Shown: one piece after another, positions 41,609 to 50,494 of the stretch
Numbering within the stretch: position 1 is the stretch's first letter
Layout: each line of letters opens with the position of its first letter
Assembly (NCBI GenBank): GCA_044224905.1
Contig: JBGAJN010000002.1
Coordinates: 124,001 to 188,000 of the forward strand
Direction: 5' to 3'
Origin: JBGAJN01 sp044224905
GTDB taxonomy: Bacteria; Verrucomicrobiota; Verrucomicrobiia; Limisphaerales; JBGAJN01
DNA length: 64,000 nt
Notes under the pieces: model-generated
What the model was told of the DNA's origin: nothing
What the model saw: the letters and a program-made list of their open reading frames with translations, nothing else
Database searches by the model: none
Made by a program: the position numbers and the translations under genes

Positions 41609-42931
41609 ATGAAAACCAAAACTATTTCGCTCCTGTCGCTCCTCGTGCTCGCTGCGCAGTCATTGCCCGCGGCGGACTGGACTCGGTTCCGCGGCCCCAA
41701 CGGGACGGGCGCGGCGACGGACGCCAAACCGCCGACGACGTGGAGTGATTCACAGAATCTGAAATGGAAGCTCGCGCTCCCCGGCCCCGGCTCATCGAGT
41801 CCCGTGGTGATCGGCGGACGGGTTTATGTGACGTGCTATTCCGGCTATGGTGACGGCTCCGCGGGTTCATCGCCGGACAAGTTGAAGCGTCACCTCGTGT
41901 GCGTGAATCGCGCCGATGGAAAAATTCTCTGGGACAAAACCACGCCCGCAGAAGTGCAGGAGGATCCGTATAGCGGGTTTCTCACTGAGCACGGTTACGC
42001 GAGCAGCACGCCGGTGGTCGATGGCGAGCGCGTTTATGTTTTCTACGGCAAGACCGGCGTGCTTGCGTTCGATCTCGACGGCAAAGAACTCTGGCGCGTC
42101 AACGTCGGCAAGTCCTCGGGCAACCGTCGCTGGGGTTCCGCCGCGAGCCTGATGCTCGTCGGCGATAAGTTGATCGTGAACTCGTCCGAGGAAAGCCGCT
42201 CGATTCGTGCGCTCGATCGCAAGACGGGCAAGGAACTTTGGAAAGCCGACGCCGACTCGCTCGAATTGAGCTACGGCACACCGGCGTTGATCGAGAGCGA
42301 CGGCCGCACCGATCTCGTGATCTCCGTCGCGGAGGAAATCTGGGGCTTGAATCCCGACACAGGCAAGCTGCGGTGGTATGCGTCCACCGGTCTCCCCGGC
42401 AACGTCTCGCCGAGCGTCATCGCGGTGGATGGTTTGATCGTGACCGTCGGCGGATTTCCTAAGACCGGCTCCGTGGCGGTACGCGGGGGCGGCAAGGGCG
42501 ACGTGACCAAGACCCACATCGCGTGGGAAAGCGCGAACAGCAGTTACATTCCCACGCCTGTGGCGCACGAAGGAAAACTCTACGTCGTGAACGACGCGGG
42601 CTTTGCCACGTGCCTCGATGCAAAAACTGGCGCGTTGATTTACAAGGAACGCGTCTCTGGCGCCGGCGGCTCAGGTGGTGGTGGCGGACGCGGCGGTGGC
42701 GGCAAACCGTTCTACGCCTCGCCGGTCCTCGCGAATGGAAACATTTACGCAATGAGCCGGAAGAGCGGCGCGTACGTCATCGCGGCGAAGGGAGAATTCG
42801 AACTCGTGGCGCAGAATAAATTCGCCAGCGACGCGAGCCAGTTCAACGCCACGCCCGCCATCGCCGGCGATCAATTATTCCTGCGCTCCGACAAATTCCT
42901 CTACTGCGTCGCCCCTGCGGGCGCGCAGTAA
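41609..42931 (+). CDS. Exported PQQ-like beta-propeller protein
   Basis: The 440-residue protein has a signal peptide (MKTKTISLLSLLVLAAQSLPA). Repeated propeller blades follow with the pattern 'G-x-V-Y-V-x-x-x-x-G-x-x-x-A-x-D-x-x-T-G-x-x-x-W' (for example WRVNVG, DRKTGKELWK, DAKTGALIY). It resembles outer-surface PQQ-repeat proteins, not a true PQQ dehydrogenase: I see no catalytic Asp/Cys-Cys set. A Gly-rich insertion (GAGGSGGGGGRGGGG) lies near residue 355. It closes the YHYH/MbnP-MauG run. Confidence 0.88.
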   Translation: MKTKTISLLSLLVLAAQSLPAADWTRFRGPNGTGAATDAKPPTTWSDSQNLKWKLALPGPGSSSPVVIGGRVYVTCYSGYGDGSAGSSPDKLKRHLVCVNRADGKILWDKTTPAEVQEDPYSGFLTEHGYASSTPVVDGERVYVFYGKTGVLAFDLDGKELWRVNVGKSSGNRRWGSAASLMLVGDKLIVNSSEESRSIRALDRKTGKELWKADADSLELSYGTPALIESDGRTDLVISVAEEIWGLNPDTGKLRWYASTGLPGNVSPSVIAVDGLIVTVGGFPKTGSVAVRGGGKGDVTKTHIAWESANSSYIPTPVAHEGKLYVVNDAGFATCLDAKTGALIYKERVSGAGGSGGGGGRGGGGKPFYASPVLANGNIYAMSRKSGAYVIAAKGEFELVAQNKFASDASQFNATPAIAGDQLFLRSDKFLYCVAPAGAQ

Positions 42932-43133
42932 ACTCCTCGCAAGTCCGGGTAAGCGATGCTCGAAGGTGATTGGCGATGAGAGCGAACGGTCCAACGAAGC
43001 CTCTGCCGGTGAGAATCAAAGGGCGGCGACGACTGTCCTCGGCCGGCCGTTGAAACGGTAGAGGATCACCGTTTGCCGGACAAAGGCTCGATGAGGACAG
43101 CGGGCCCCACCTTTGGGCGCCGGCGGAACTACG
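42932..43133. other. Intergenic region between convergent genes
   Basis: About 200 bp between the PQQ-propeller and Kelch genes. It contains a perfect 7-bp inverted repeat AAACGGT/ACCGTTT at 43053-43074 without a T-run. I see no gene. Confidence 0.4.
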
Positions 43134-44564
43134 TCACGGCTTGCGCAGGCGGTAGAAGCGATTGGTGATCGAGGGGTTGAGGTTTTGTAGGACGAGGTTC
43201 GTCAGGCCGTTGGTGGAGGGCAGTTCGGTCACGTCGATCCACGCGTTGGACAGACTCAAGTCCGCCGCCTGCTGGAGGGTGAAACCCAGCTCGGAGGTGA
43301 CCCACCGCACAAGGACATTCGTGCTCGTGATGTCGATGGAAAGGCGCGGGGTTATCGAGGCCGTCGGAATATCCAGCGCAGGATTGTAGCGAGAAGCCAT
43401 GCTCCAGTTGGTACCTCCACCGGAAAAAACAAGCATCTCTGTTCCGATCCAAACGGCACGAACAGCAACAGCCGGTGCGCCATTAGTTGTTACAGGGGTC
43501 CACTTGTCTTTTGCGGGATCATACCGCGCGCCGTCGTTCAAGAAATGATTGGTTCCATCGTTGAATGAGCCGCCCCAGAGAATCATTTCCGTTCCAGTCC
43601 ACACTACCGGCGCCGAACGAGCTGAAGGAGCGCCATTCGTCGAAACCTCTACCCATTGATCTGTCGCAGGATTGTAGCGTCCGCCATCACTAGGATAGCG
43701 AACGCTGGTAGGTCCAGCATAACTCCCACCCCACACAATCATCTCTGAGCCGGTCCAAACCAAGTTGGCAATTCGCCCGGTGGGCGCTCCATTTGTTGTC
43801 ATGGGCGCCCAAGTATCCGTGTTTGGATCGTAGCGACCACCGTCACCCAGATTGACCGATGGTCCGTTCGAAATTGACCCGAAGCCGCCCCAAGTAATCA
43901 TCTCGTGCCCCGTCCATACGGCGGCGGGGTAAATTCTGCTACTAGGTGCTCCGTTCGTAGATATAGCTCTCCAACTATCGGTATTCGGGTTATATAGTCC
44001 GCCGCCGCTGCCGCTCCAAATGATCATTTCACTGCCCGTCCACTTGGCAGTGTGGGTTGGGCCGGCGCGAGGTGCATCATTGGTGTTCATGGGGGTCCAA
44101 CTATCCGAGGCTGGACTGTACTTTCCACCGAACACCGACAGGAAAGTTCCACTCCAGACAATCATTTCGGTTCCGGTCCAAACCATCGAGGAACCATCCA
44201 CCATTCCGGGCGCATCATTGGTATTCAGCGGCGCCCAGGTATCCGTCGCTGGATTATATCGGCCACCAACGCTCGGGAACAGCGTCGCAAATGGCGAATC
44301 CACTTTAATGTTCCAGAAGATCACCTCGCTACCAGTCCAGAGTGCGGAACCGCCCGCTGCCGGATCGGTAGGGGCACCGTTCGTATTGATGGACGTCCAT
44401 GCGTTTGTGGTTCCGGGGGATACCAAGAGAGAAATGGCAGTGCTCGTCGTCGGAAGCTTCACATATTCAGAATCCGCGGCGGGCGACGGCCATGCGTTGG
44501 CGACCCAAAGAAGCGCGAGAACAAGTAAACAAACTGCGCGAGGAGATCGTTGCTTGATGCTCAT
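43134..44564 (-). CDS. Exported Kelch-repeat beta-propeller protein
   Basis: The 476-residue protein has a signal peptide (MSIKQRSPRAVCLLVLALLW, cleavage after about residue 30). About six to seven Kelch-like blades follow, each with 'NTNGAPxxR...VWTGxEMIxWGG...GRYNPxTDxWxP'. The last about 80 residues form the C-terminal module common to exported verrucomicrobial proteins (FTLQQAADLSLSNAWID ... NRFYRLRKP). It may bind carbohydrate or protein at the cell surface. The start at 44564 was chosen over a 15-codon upstream extension because it precedes the basic signal peptide. Confidence 0.85.
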   Translation of the reverse strand: MSIKQRSPRAVCLLVLALLWVANAWPSPAADSEYVKLPTTSTAISLLVSPGTTNAWTSINTNGAPTDPAAGGSALWTGSEVIFWNIKVDSPFATLFPSVGGRYNPATDTWAPLNTNDAPGMVDGSSMVWTGTEMIVWSGTFLSVFGGKYSPASDSWTPMNTNDAPRAGPTHTAKWTGSEMIIWSGSGGGLYNPNTDSWRAISTNGAPSSRIYPAAVWTGHEMITWGGFGSISNGPSVNLGDGGRYDPNTDTWAPMTTNGAPTGRIANLVWTGSEMIVWGGSYAGPTSVRYPSDGGRYNPATDQWVEVSTNGAPSARSAPVVWTGTEMILWGGSFNDGTNHFLNDGARYDPAKDKWTPVTTNGAPAVAVRAVWIGTEMLVFSGGGTNWSMASRYNPALDIPTASITPRLSIDITSTNVLVRWVTSELGFTLQQAADLSLSNAWIDVTELPSTNGLTNLVLQNLNPSITNRFYRLRKP

Positions 44565-44725
44565 ACGTTGCCTGCCATTGGCGTTGCTCTTCCTCACAGC
44601 CAATATCAAGAAGACGCTCGTCGGACAAGACGAAAGCCCGCAAGGCAGGGCGAACGATTATGATTTCGCACCGGCCCGCGCTCGCGAACCAACCGTGATT
44701 GTAATAGGTGCGCTGAGTTGCGGGG

Positions 44726-45739
44726 CTACTCGCGTCCCGCCGCCGCGATGAACGGTTTCAACTCCTCCATCAAGCGTGCGAAACCGTCGAGAGTGATTTG
44801 TTGCGCGCCATCGCTCCACGCTTCGGCCGGATTCGGGTGCACCTCGATGAGCAGGGCGTCCGCGCCCATGGCCACCGCGCCTTTGCACATCGCCACCACG
44901 AGATCCGCACGGCCCGCGCCCTGGCTGGGGTCGATGACGATGGGGCAGTGCGATTCCTTCTTGATGATCGGAATCGTGGAGAGGTCGAGCGTGTTGCGCG
45001 TGTATGTCTCGAAGGTGCGGATGCCGCGTTCGCAGAACATCAGGTTCGGATTTTCGTTCGCGAGGATGTATTCGCCGGCGAGCAGCCATTCCTCGATGCG
45101 CATGGAGAGGCCGCGCTTGAGCAGGATGGGCTTGCCGGTTTTCGCGGCGGCGATGAGGAGTTGGAAGTTCTGCGCGTTGCGCGCGCCGATTTGAAGAATG
45201 TCGGCGTAGCTGGCGACCAGTTCAGCGTGATCTTCCGAGAGCAACTCGGTGATGATGGCGAGACCGGTTTCCTTGCGCGCCTTGGCGAGCAGCTTCAACC
45301 CTTTTTCGCCGAGGCCCTGGAATTCGTACGGTGACGTGCGGGGCTTGAAGGCGCCGCCGCGAAGAATGGTGGCGCCGGCTTTCTTGACCGCGTGGGCGGT
45401 GGTGAGCAATTGCGTCTCGCTCTCGACCGAGCAGGGGCCGGCCATGACTTGGAATTTCTTCCCGCCGATGGGATTGCCGTTGATGTTGACGACGGAGTTC
45501 CCCTGATGTCCCTCGCGGCTGACGAGCTTGTAACGTTTCTGCACGGGCATGACGCGCTCGACTTGTTTCCACGCGGTGAGGGTTTCGAGGGAATGGTGCG
45601 TGCGTTCATCGCCGATCGCGCCGATGACGGTGCGTTCGACGCCGCGCATCACGTGGGGCTTGTAGCCGAGCTTGCGGATTTCCTTAAGCACGGCGGTTTC
45701 ATCTTTCTTGGAGATGTGCGGGCGGAGGACAACGATCAT
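44726..45739 (-). CDS. aroF: 3-deoxy-7-phosphoheptulonate synthase (DAHP synthase, type I beta with an N-terminal regulatory-type domain)
   Basis: The 337-residue enzyme condenses PEP and erythrose 4-phosphate, the first step of aromatic amino-acid synthesis. The first about 75 residues (MIVVLRPHISKKDETAVLKE) are a ferredoxin-like domain found in this I-beta class and involved in Tyr/Phe inhibition in relatives. The catalytic barrel shows VMAGPCSVES, ILRGGAFKPRTSPY, LQIGARNAQNF, PILLKRG, CERGIRTFE and IVIDPSQGAGR. Upstream lies a leader peptide rich in Tyr, Phe and Trp with an intrinsic terminator (separate entries), so transcription attenuation by aromatic amino acids is likely. No other aro gene is adjacent. 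Confidence 0.96.
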   Translation of the reverse strand: MIVVLRPHISKKDETAVLKEIRKLGYKPHVMRGVERTVIGAIGDERTHHSLETLTAWKQVERVMPVQKRYKLVSREGHQGNSVVNINGNPIGGKKFQVMAGPCSVESETQLLTTAHAVKKAGATILRGGAFKPRTSPYEFQGLGEKGLKLLAKARKETGLAIITELLSEDHAELVASYADILQIGARNAQNFQLLIAAAKTGKPILLKRGLSMRIEEWLLAGEYILANENPNLMFCERGIRTFETYTRNTLDLSTIPIIKKESHCPIVIDPSQGAGRADLVVAMCKGAVAMGADALLIEVHPNPAEAWSDGAQQITLDGFARLMEELKPFIAAAGRE

Positions 45740-45769
45740 AATTTCTTTCTGGTCACGCCGGGTTTCGAC

Positions 45770-45798
45770 AAAAAAACCGCAGGCGTCTGACCTGCGGT
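45770..45798 (-). terminator. Leader attenuator terminator of the DAHP synthase gene
   Basis: On the minus strand ACCGCAGG-TCAGACG-CCTGCGGT forms an 8-bp perfect stem followed by six T residues. It lies 22 nt after the stop of the leader ORF and ends 30 nt before the DAHP synthase start. No upstream gene on this strand needs a terminator here, so it is best read as an attenuator. Leader-ORF bases 45837-45827 (ACCTGCG-c-GTG) can instead pair with the 5' arm (CACCGCAGGT, 45799-45790). Confidence 0.85.
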
Positions 45799-45820
45799 GT
45801 TTGGTTGTATTCGGAGTGAA

Positions 45821-45880
45821 TCAGCCCACGCGCAGGTTTGCCGTGCGAAACCAATATCCGCCGGTAAAGTAGCTGCCCAT
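45821..45880 (-). CDS. Aromatic-rich leader peptide controlling DAHP synthase
   Basis: ATG at 45880 opens a 19-codon frame ending TGA at 45821: MGSYFTGGYWFRTANLRVG. Five of 19 residues are aromatic (Tyr4, Phe5, Tyr9, Trp10, Phe11). The last codons encode the antiterminator strand ACCTGCG-c-GTG. In classical ribosome-mediated attenuation, stalling on scarce Tyr/Phe/Trp codons frees this strand to pair with the terminator's 5' arm, and fast translation lets the terminator form. Spacing and order fit this model exactly. I read the sequence directly; the regulation is inferred. Confidence 0.85.
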   Translation of the reverse strand: MGSYFTGGYWFRTANLRVG

Positions 45881-45908
45881 TCGTGAGCCGGTTGAATTCA
45901 TTGAACGG

Positions 45909-45936
45909 AAGTTATCAGAACCTGTCGGACCGTCAA
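45909..45936 (-). promoter_or_regulatory. Possible promoter of the DAHP synthase leader
   Basis: On the minus strand TTGACG (45936-45931) is separated by 16 bp from TAACTT (45914-45909). The -35 is good, the -10 weak (three of six). A start near 45902 would give a short 5' UTR before the leader ORF at 45880. Confidence 0.35.
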
Positions 45937-46056
45937 CGCGGTTATCGCTGCGCCGGCGCGGGTGGGTTTTGAGCGGCTCACCACTTGCCTCGGCCCCGTT
46001 TGACGCTATGCTCTGCGGACATTCAATGCGAAGGATCCGCGGCCGATAAGAAGCTA
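45937..46056. other. Divergent spacer between the DAHP-synthase leader promoter and an exported protein gene
   Basis: About 120 bp with no gene visible. The promoter of the plus-strand gene must be here but I could not place it. Confidence 0.35.
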
Positions 46057-47967
46057 ATGAAAACCAAATTCACCACCTTGCTCGCGCTCACGTTGGGCGC
46101 ATGGACCAGTCTCGCGGCGGTTTTGCCGGCGGAGAAACTCTTGTCGTCGGACACGCTCGCGGTGTTGACCATTCCCGACCTCGACAAGGCGGCGCAGATT
46201 TATCGCGGAATGCCGACGAGCCAGTTGTGGTCCGATCCCTCGATGAAGGCGTTTCGCGAGAAGTTCGAGGCAAAGTTCAAGGCGGAGTATGCGGAGCCGT
46301 TGGAAAGGGAACTCGGCATCAAGCTGGCTGATTATGGCGAGCTTGCGCGCGGGCAGTTCACCGTCGCGATCACGCGCAATGGTTGGGAAGGCAAGACCAA
46401 CCAGGTGCCCGGCTGGCTGCTGATCGTGGATACCAAGGACAAGCAGGACTTGCTCAAGACGCGGCTGGCGGAACTCAAAAGCAAGTGGCGCGACGCCGGC
46501 AAACCGATCAAGACCGAGACGATTCGCGGGATCGAGTTCAGCACGGTCACGATCAACACGGATGAGTTCAAAAAGAAGAAGGGCCCAAAAGCGGCCGCAC
46601 CGGCAAACCCCGGCGGCGAGGCCAAGGCTCCTTCGAAAATGCAACTGACCATTGGTCAGTCCGAGTCGCTCTTGATCGCGGGCAATGTCCCCAAGGATAT
46701 CGACAAGGTGCTCATCCGGCAGTCGGGCGGATTGCTGCCGGCGCTGGCAGAGTTGCCCGAGTTCGAGGCGGATTCCGCTGCGATGTTTCGCGATGCCTAC
46801 GGATTCCTGTGGGGCAATTTCAAAGTGGTCGCCGATCTCGTGATGGGGAGCCTCGCGGAGGAAGGCAAGAGCGGTCGCGGTGGCAATCCATTCGCGCCGA
46901 AGCCGGAAAAATTGCTCGGCGCGCTGGGCCTCACTTCGATGAAAACCATTGCGATCAACGCGAAGGACACGGGTGACGGTTCGCTCGTGAACGTTTTCCT
47001 CGGCGCGCCCGCCGCCAATCGGAAAGGCATTTTCAAAGTGATGGGCGGCGAGACCAAGGACGCTTTCCCGCCCGCGTTTGTCGCGGGCGACGCGTCGAAA
47101 TTCAGCCGCTGGCGTCTCGATGGGAAAAAACTCTGGACCACGATTGAGGGCATTGTGGCGGACATTTCTCCCGAACTGAGCGGCATGTTGCAAATGTCCA
47201 TCGAAGCTGCGGGCAAGGACAAGAATCCGGACTTCGACCTGAAGAAACAACTCATCGGCAATCTCGGCGACGATATCATCAGTTTCCAGAAAGCGCCGCG
47301 CGGCAACACGGCGGCGGACCTCGCCTCGCCACCCACGTTGTATTTGATTGGTTCGCCGAATCCGGAACAAGCGGTGGATGCATTGAAGACGGCACTCGCG
47401 ATTTTTGGTTCGGGCCCCGATGGTTTGAAGGATCGCGAATTCGTGGGGCGCAAGGTTTACACCCTCAAGCTGCCGCCGGAGCGCGATGCGAAGGGCAAGC
47501 GGGTCGAGCGGTCGTTGAGTTTTTCCCAGGCCAGCGGCTACGTGGCGATGTCTTCGGACGTGCCGATTCTCGAGGAGTTCCTCCGCGGCGCGCAGACGTC
47601 GGGTAAGACATTGAGCGAAACGCCGGGCTTGCGCGAGGCGGCGGAAAAGGTCGGCGGCTCAGCGACGGGTTGGTTCACTTTTGAAAATCAGGGCGAATCG
47701 GTGCGGGTAGCGATCGATGCGGTGAAGCAAAATCCGGAACTGGTGTCGCAGATGTTCGGCAACCCCGCCGGATCGGTCGGGACCATGCTCGGCGCTCCGG
47801 GCGGCGCCGCGGACGCCAAAGGCATCAAGGAGTGGTTCGATATTTCACTGCTCCCAAGCTACGAGCGGATTGCGAAGTATTTTTACTACACGGTCACAGC
47901 CGGCGTGAATCAACCCGACGGCTTCAGCTTCCGCACCTACCTGCCCAACCCGCCGGGATTGAAATAG
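46057..47967 (+). CDS. Exported protein of unknown function (DUF3352-like)
   Basis: The 636-residue protein has a signal peptide (MKTKFTTLLALTLGAWTSLA). It opens with ETVAVL-type wording (SSDTLAVLTIPDLDKAAQI) and contains a long mixed alpha/beta region with repeated elements such as GWLLIVDTKDKQDLLKTRL and VAMSSDVPILEEFLRGAQT. This resembles proteins with DUF3352-like domains that are common, and uncharacterised, in Verrucomicrobiota and Planctomycetota. No catalytic motif is evident. The start was moved from 45985 to 46057, the ATG before the signal peptide. Confidence 0.7.
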   Translation: MKTKFTTLLALTLGAWTSLAAVLPAEKLLSSDTLAVLTIPDLDKAAQIYRGMPTSQLWSDPSMKAFREKFEAKFKAEYAEPLERELGIKLADYGELARGQFTVAITRNGWEGKTNQVPGWLLIVDTKDKQDLLKTRLAELKSKWRDAGKPIKTETIRGIEFSTVTINTDEFKKKKGPKAAAPANPGGEAKAPSKMQLTIGQSESLLIAGNVPKDIDKVLIRQSGGLLPALAELPEFEADSAAMFRDAYGFLWGNFKVVADLVMGSLAEEGKSGRGGNPFAPKPEKLLGALGLTSMKTIAINAKDTGDGSLVNVFLGAPAANRKGIFKVMGGETKDAFPPAFVAGDASKFSRWRLDGKKLWTTIEGIVADISPELSGMLQMSIEAAGKDKNPDFDLKKQLIGNLGDDIISFQKAPRGNTAADLASPPTLYLIGSPNPEQAVDALKTALAIFGSGPDGLKDREFVGRKVYTLKLPPERDAKGKRVERSLSFSQASGYVAMSSDVPILEEFLRGAQTSGKTLSETPGLREAAEKVGGSATGWFTFENQGESVRVAIDAVKQNPELVSQMFGNPAGSVGTMLGAPGGAADAKGIKEWFDISLLPSYERIAKYFYYTVTAGVNQPDGFSFRTYLPNPPGLK

Positions 47968-48049
47968 CGGAATCGCAGGCATCCCATTGCGGCGCGCAAT
48001 TGCTTGCGCGTCCAACTGGCGGTGGTGCTTCAATTGCCACCTTTCCCGT

Positions 48050-50368
48050 TTACTCTTGCGGGTAAACGAGAATCCGGTCGTGAACGATGATCACGAGGTC
48101 GTTCTTTTTGTCTCCGGTCACGTCGATCACCAGCGCTTCGCGCGGTTCCTGAGCGTCGCCGCGACGGCTGCGAAAGGTGCGTTCTTCGAAGACCTGCCAG
48201 CGATCGGCGGGCACGAGTTGATGCGGCTTCTCGTAAGTGACGACGTCGATGTAGGCGCGCGCGGTTTCGAGGAACACCAGATCCTTGCGACCGTCGTTGT
48301 TCAAGTCGCCCGAGACGACGTCGTGCAGGCGGCCGTCCTTGATCGGCGTTTCGTAGCCGTCCAATTCGAGCAGATCCCACACCTTACCTTTGAAATTCAT
48401 CCAGCCGACGCCATTGGCATTGAGCAACGCGAGGCTGCTGCCGTTGTTGCCGCCGAGCGTGACGGTGCGCAGCGAACCGAACTCAGCGACGGTCAATTGA
48501 ATGTTTCGCAACACGCGCCAGACGCCGGCGCTGTCGCGTTCGCACAACGTGAGCGCTTTGCGTTCGGCATCCAACAGGAAGAGGAGCGGAACTTTGCCCC
48601 CGCTCGGAAACGGCGTCGCGCCGATGATGCGGGAATTGCTGGCGGTGCCGTTGATCTGTTCCTTCACTGTGAAAGCCCACGCGGTTTTGTTCGTTCCTTG
48701 CGGCTTGCCTTCCGAGGAAAGCACGACGGCGCGGACGAAATTCTTTTGGCCCAGCAACAACTCGGCTTTGCCATCGCCGTCCACATCCGCTGCGCTCGCC
48801 CACGGTTGCTCCACGGCGCCGCCGGGCGGGGCGACTTCGACTTCCTCGAAGTCCTTGTCCGCAACTTGCCGGAAGATTTTGATCTTCTCGTAGGGAATCA
48901 GTGCGACGAGGTCGGCGAGACCATCTTGGTCGACGTCCTGAATGATCAACGCGCTGGGGTTGGACTTGAAACTCTCACTGAGCTTTTGCGTTTTAGTTTT
49001 GCCGTCCGCGGTGCGCGTGACGAGCGAGCGCTTGCCGTCCTGATCGACGATGATCGCCAGCGCGGGCTTGCTGCCGCGCAACGCACCGAACGCGATGCCG
49101 AGCGGCTTGCCTTCGAGCGGGAGAATTTTGGGGAACGCGATGCGGCCGTTTTTGTCGAGCGCGGTCACGCCGACTTGCCGTTCTTCGCCACTCAGCAGGA
49201 AAATTTCCGGTGAACCTTTGCCATCCCAATCGCCCACGGCGAGATCGGTCACACCCGCAAGGGTCGGAAATGATTTCGGCGCGGCGAACGAGCCGTCCTT
49301 CTGTTGGAGATACAGCGTGAGTTGGCCGCTGTCCGGTTCAGCGACGAGGAGGTCGTCGAGTTTATCGCCGTTCAAATCGGCCCAGACCATGCCACGGCGG
49401 GGCTTTTCGGTGCGATTGAGCGGCAGCACTTGAAACTGTCCCTGCACCAGCGAACCAACGAGCGGCTCGCCGTCTTTCTGGATGAAGTTCGAAACCTGCG
49501 CACGTCCGGAGTTCATCGCGATGGTCACGATCTCAGCGCGCTTGTCGGCATCCAAATCATCGGCCCAATACGAACGGATCGGCGGAAACGCGAAGTGAAT
49601 CTCCGGGCCAAGCTGGCCGTTCTTGTTTTGGAGGCGGAAGCGGAACGGGTTCGGATTGTCCCAGTTCACGAGGATCAAGTCCTGACGGCCGTCACCATTA
49701 ATATCGAGGATCTGCACGCCTTTGACCTGACCGGTGAACGGGATTTTTTCCGGTTCGGCGAGATTGTGGTCGGCGGTTTGCGCGAGGAAATAGAGATGAT
49801 TCTCGGCGAGAATCACAAGATCAGGGCGGCCGTCACCGTTGAGATCACCCACGAACATCGCGTTCGGCGTGAGTTGGCCGTCGTCGATCGGCCAGCGTTT
49901 CGGCGCGCTCCAGCCGTTGGTGCCCTGATTGAATTGCACGATCAGCTCCTTCGGCTCGCCGTAGTAAATGAGGTCAGGCCGGCCGTCGCCATTGATGTCC
50001 TCGACGAGCAGACAGGAGATGCGCTTCTCGGAAGCGATGGAATCGATGCGAAACCGCGAGCCGGGCGGGAGTTCGTTCAACTCGCGCTTGGTGGGATTGG
50101 CCAGCTTCTTGAGATCGGACGGCTTTTTGCCGGTGAGGTTGTAAAGGAGGTTGATCTTCGAGCGGGAGTTGTTGACGACGATCAGGTCGTTCAAACCGTC
50201 GCCATCGAGGTCGGCGGCGTGCAAGTTGCCGAACTGCGCGTCGACCGGGAAAATCTCCGGGCCGGTGAAGCCAAACCGATTCGTGACCGGGTCTGCAGCG
50301 GATGCCGAAACGGCGCTGGCCAGCACGCTCACGAGGAAAAATCGGCGAAGCAGGGAAGACGATTTCAT
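48050..50368 (-). CDS. Exported FG-GAP/VCBS-repeat protein
   Basis: The 772-residue protein has a signal peptide (MKSSSLLRRFFLVSVLASAV, cleavage near SASA). About ten to eleven FG-GAP-type units follow with the calcium-binding core D-x-(D/N)-x-D-G-x-x-D-L: LDGDGLNDL, INGDGRPDL, LNGDGRPDL, INGDGRQDL, VDGDGKAEL and LNNDGRKDL among others. This gives an integrin-alpha-like beta-propeller at the cell surface. The gene is divergent from the multi-haem cytochrome gene with a 126-bp shared upstream region. The start at 50368 is the ATG before the signal peptide; 42 upstream codons are open but lack one. Confidence 0.9.
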   Translation of the reverse strand: MKSSSLLRRFFLVSVLASAVSASAADPVTNRFGFTGPEIFPVDAQFGNLHAADLDGDGLNDLIVVNNSRSKINLLYNLTGKKPSDLKKLANPTKRELNELPPGSRFRIDSIASEKRISCLLVEDINGDGRPDLIYYGEPKELIVQFNQGTNGWSAPKRWPIDDGQLTPNAMFVGDLNGDGRPDLVILAENHLYFLAQTADHNLAEPEKIPFTGQVKGVQILDINGDGRQDLILVNWDNPNPFRFRLQNKNGQLGPEIHFAFPPIRSYWADDLDADKRAEIVTIAMNSGRAQVSNFIQKDGEPLVGSLVQGQFQVLPLNRTEKPRRGMVWADLNGDKLDDLLVAEPDSGQLTLYLQQKDGSFAAPKSFPTLAGVTDLAVGDWDGKGSPEIFLLSGEERQVGVTALDKNGRIAFPKILPLEGKPLGIAFGALRGSKPALAIIVDQDGKRSLVTRTADGKTKTQKLSESFKSNPSALIIQDVDQDGLADLVALIPYEKIKIFRQVADKDFEEVEVAPPGGAVEQPWASAADVDGDGKAELLLGQKNFVRAVVLSSEGKPQGTNKTAWAFTVKEQINGTASNSRIIGATPFPSGGKVPLLFLLDAERKALTLCERDSAGVWRVLRNIQLTVAEFGSLRTVTLGGNNGSSLALLNANGVGWMNFKGKVWDLLELDGYETPIKDGRLHDVVSGDLNNDGRKDLVFLETARAYIDVVTYEKPHQLVPADRWQVFEERTFRSRRGDAQEPREALVIDVTGDKKNDLVIIVHDRILVYPQE

Positions 50369-50494
50369 GTCGCGCGCAAGCTGCCAGCGCAGCGGGGTTT
50401 TGGCGAGTTTTATTCGGGAAAGGGCTTGCAAATGAGGCTCTTGCCAAGCAGGTTTTCGCGACACAATTTTCGGCCCCGGCCGAGGTTCAAACAC
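50369..50494. promoter_or_regulatory. Divergent promoter region of the FG-GAP and multi-haem cytochrome genes
   Basis: The 126 bp are the only space for promoters of the two divergent genes. I see no clear operator or -10/-35 pair. Confidence 0.4.

Noticed and set aside
43053..43074. AAACGGT/ACCGTTT inverted repeat as a terminator between convergent genes
   Set aside because: No T-run on either strand; noted only as a palindrome.
49304..50494. 397 extra in-frame codons upstream of the multi-haem cytochrome
   Set aside because: They are entirely antisense to the FG-GAP gene. The signal peptide at 50495 marks the true start.
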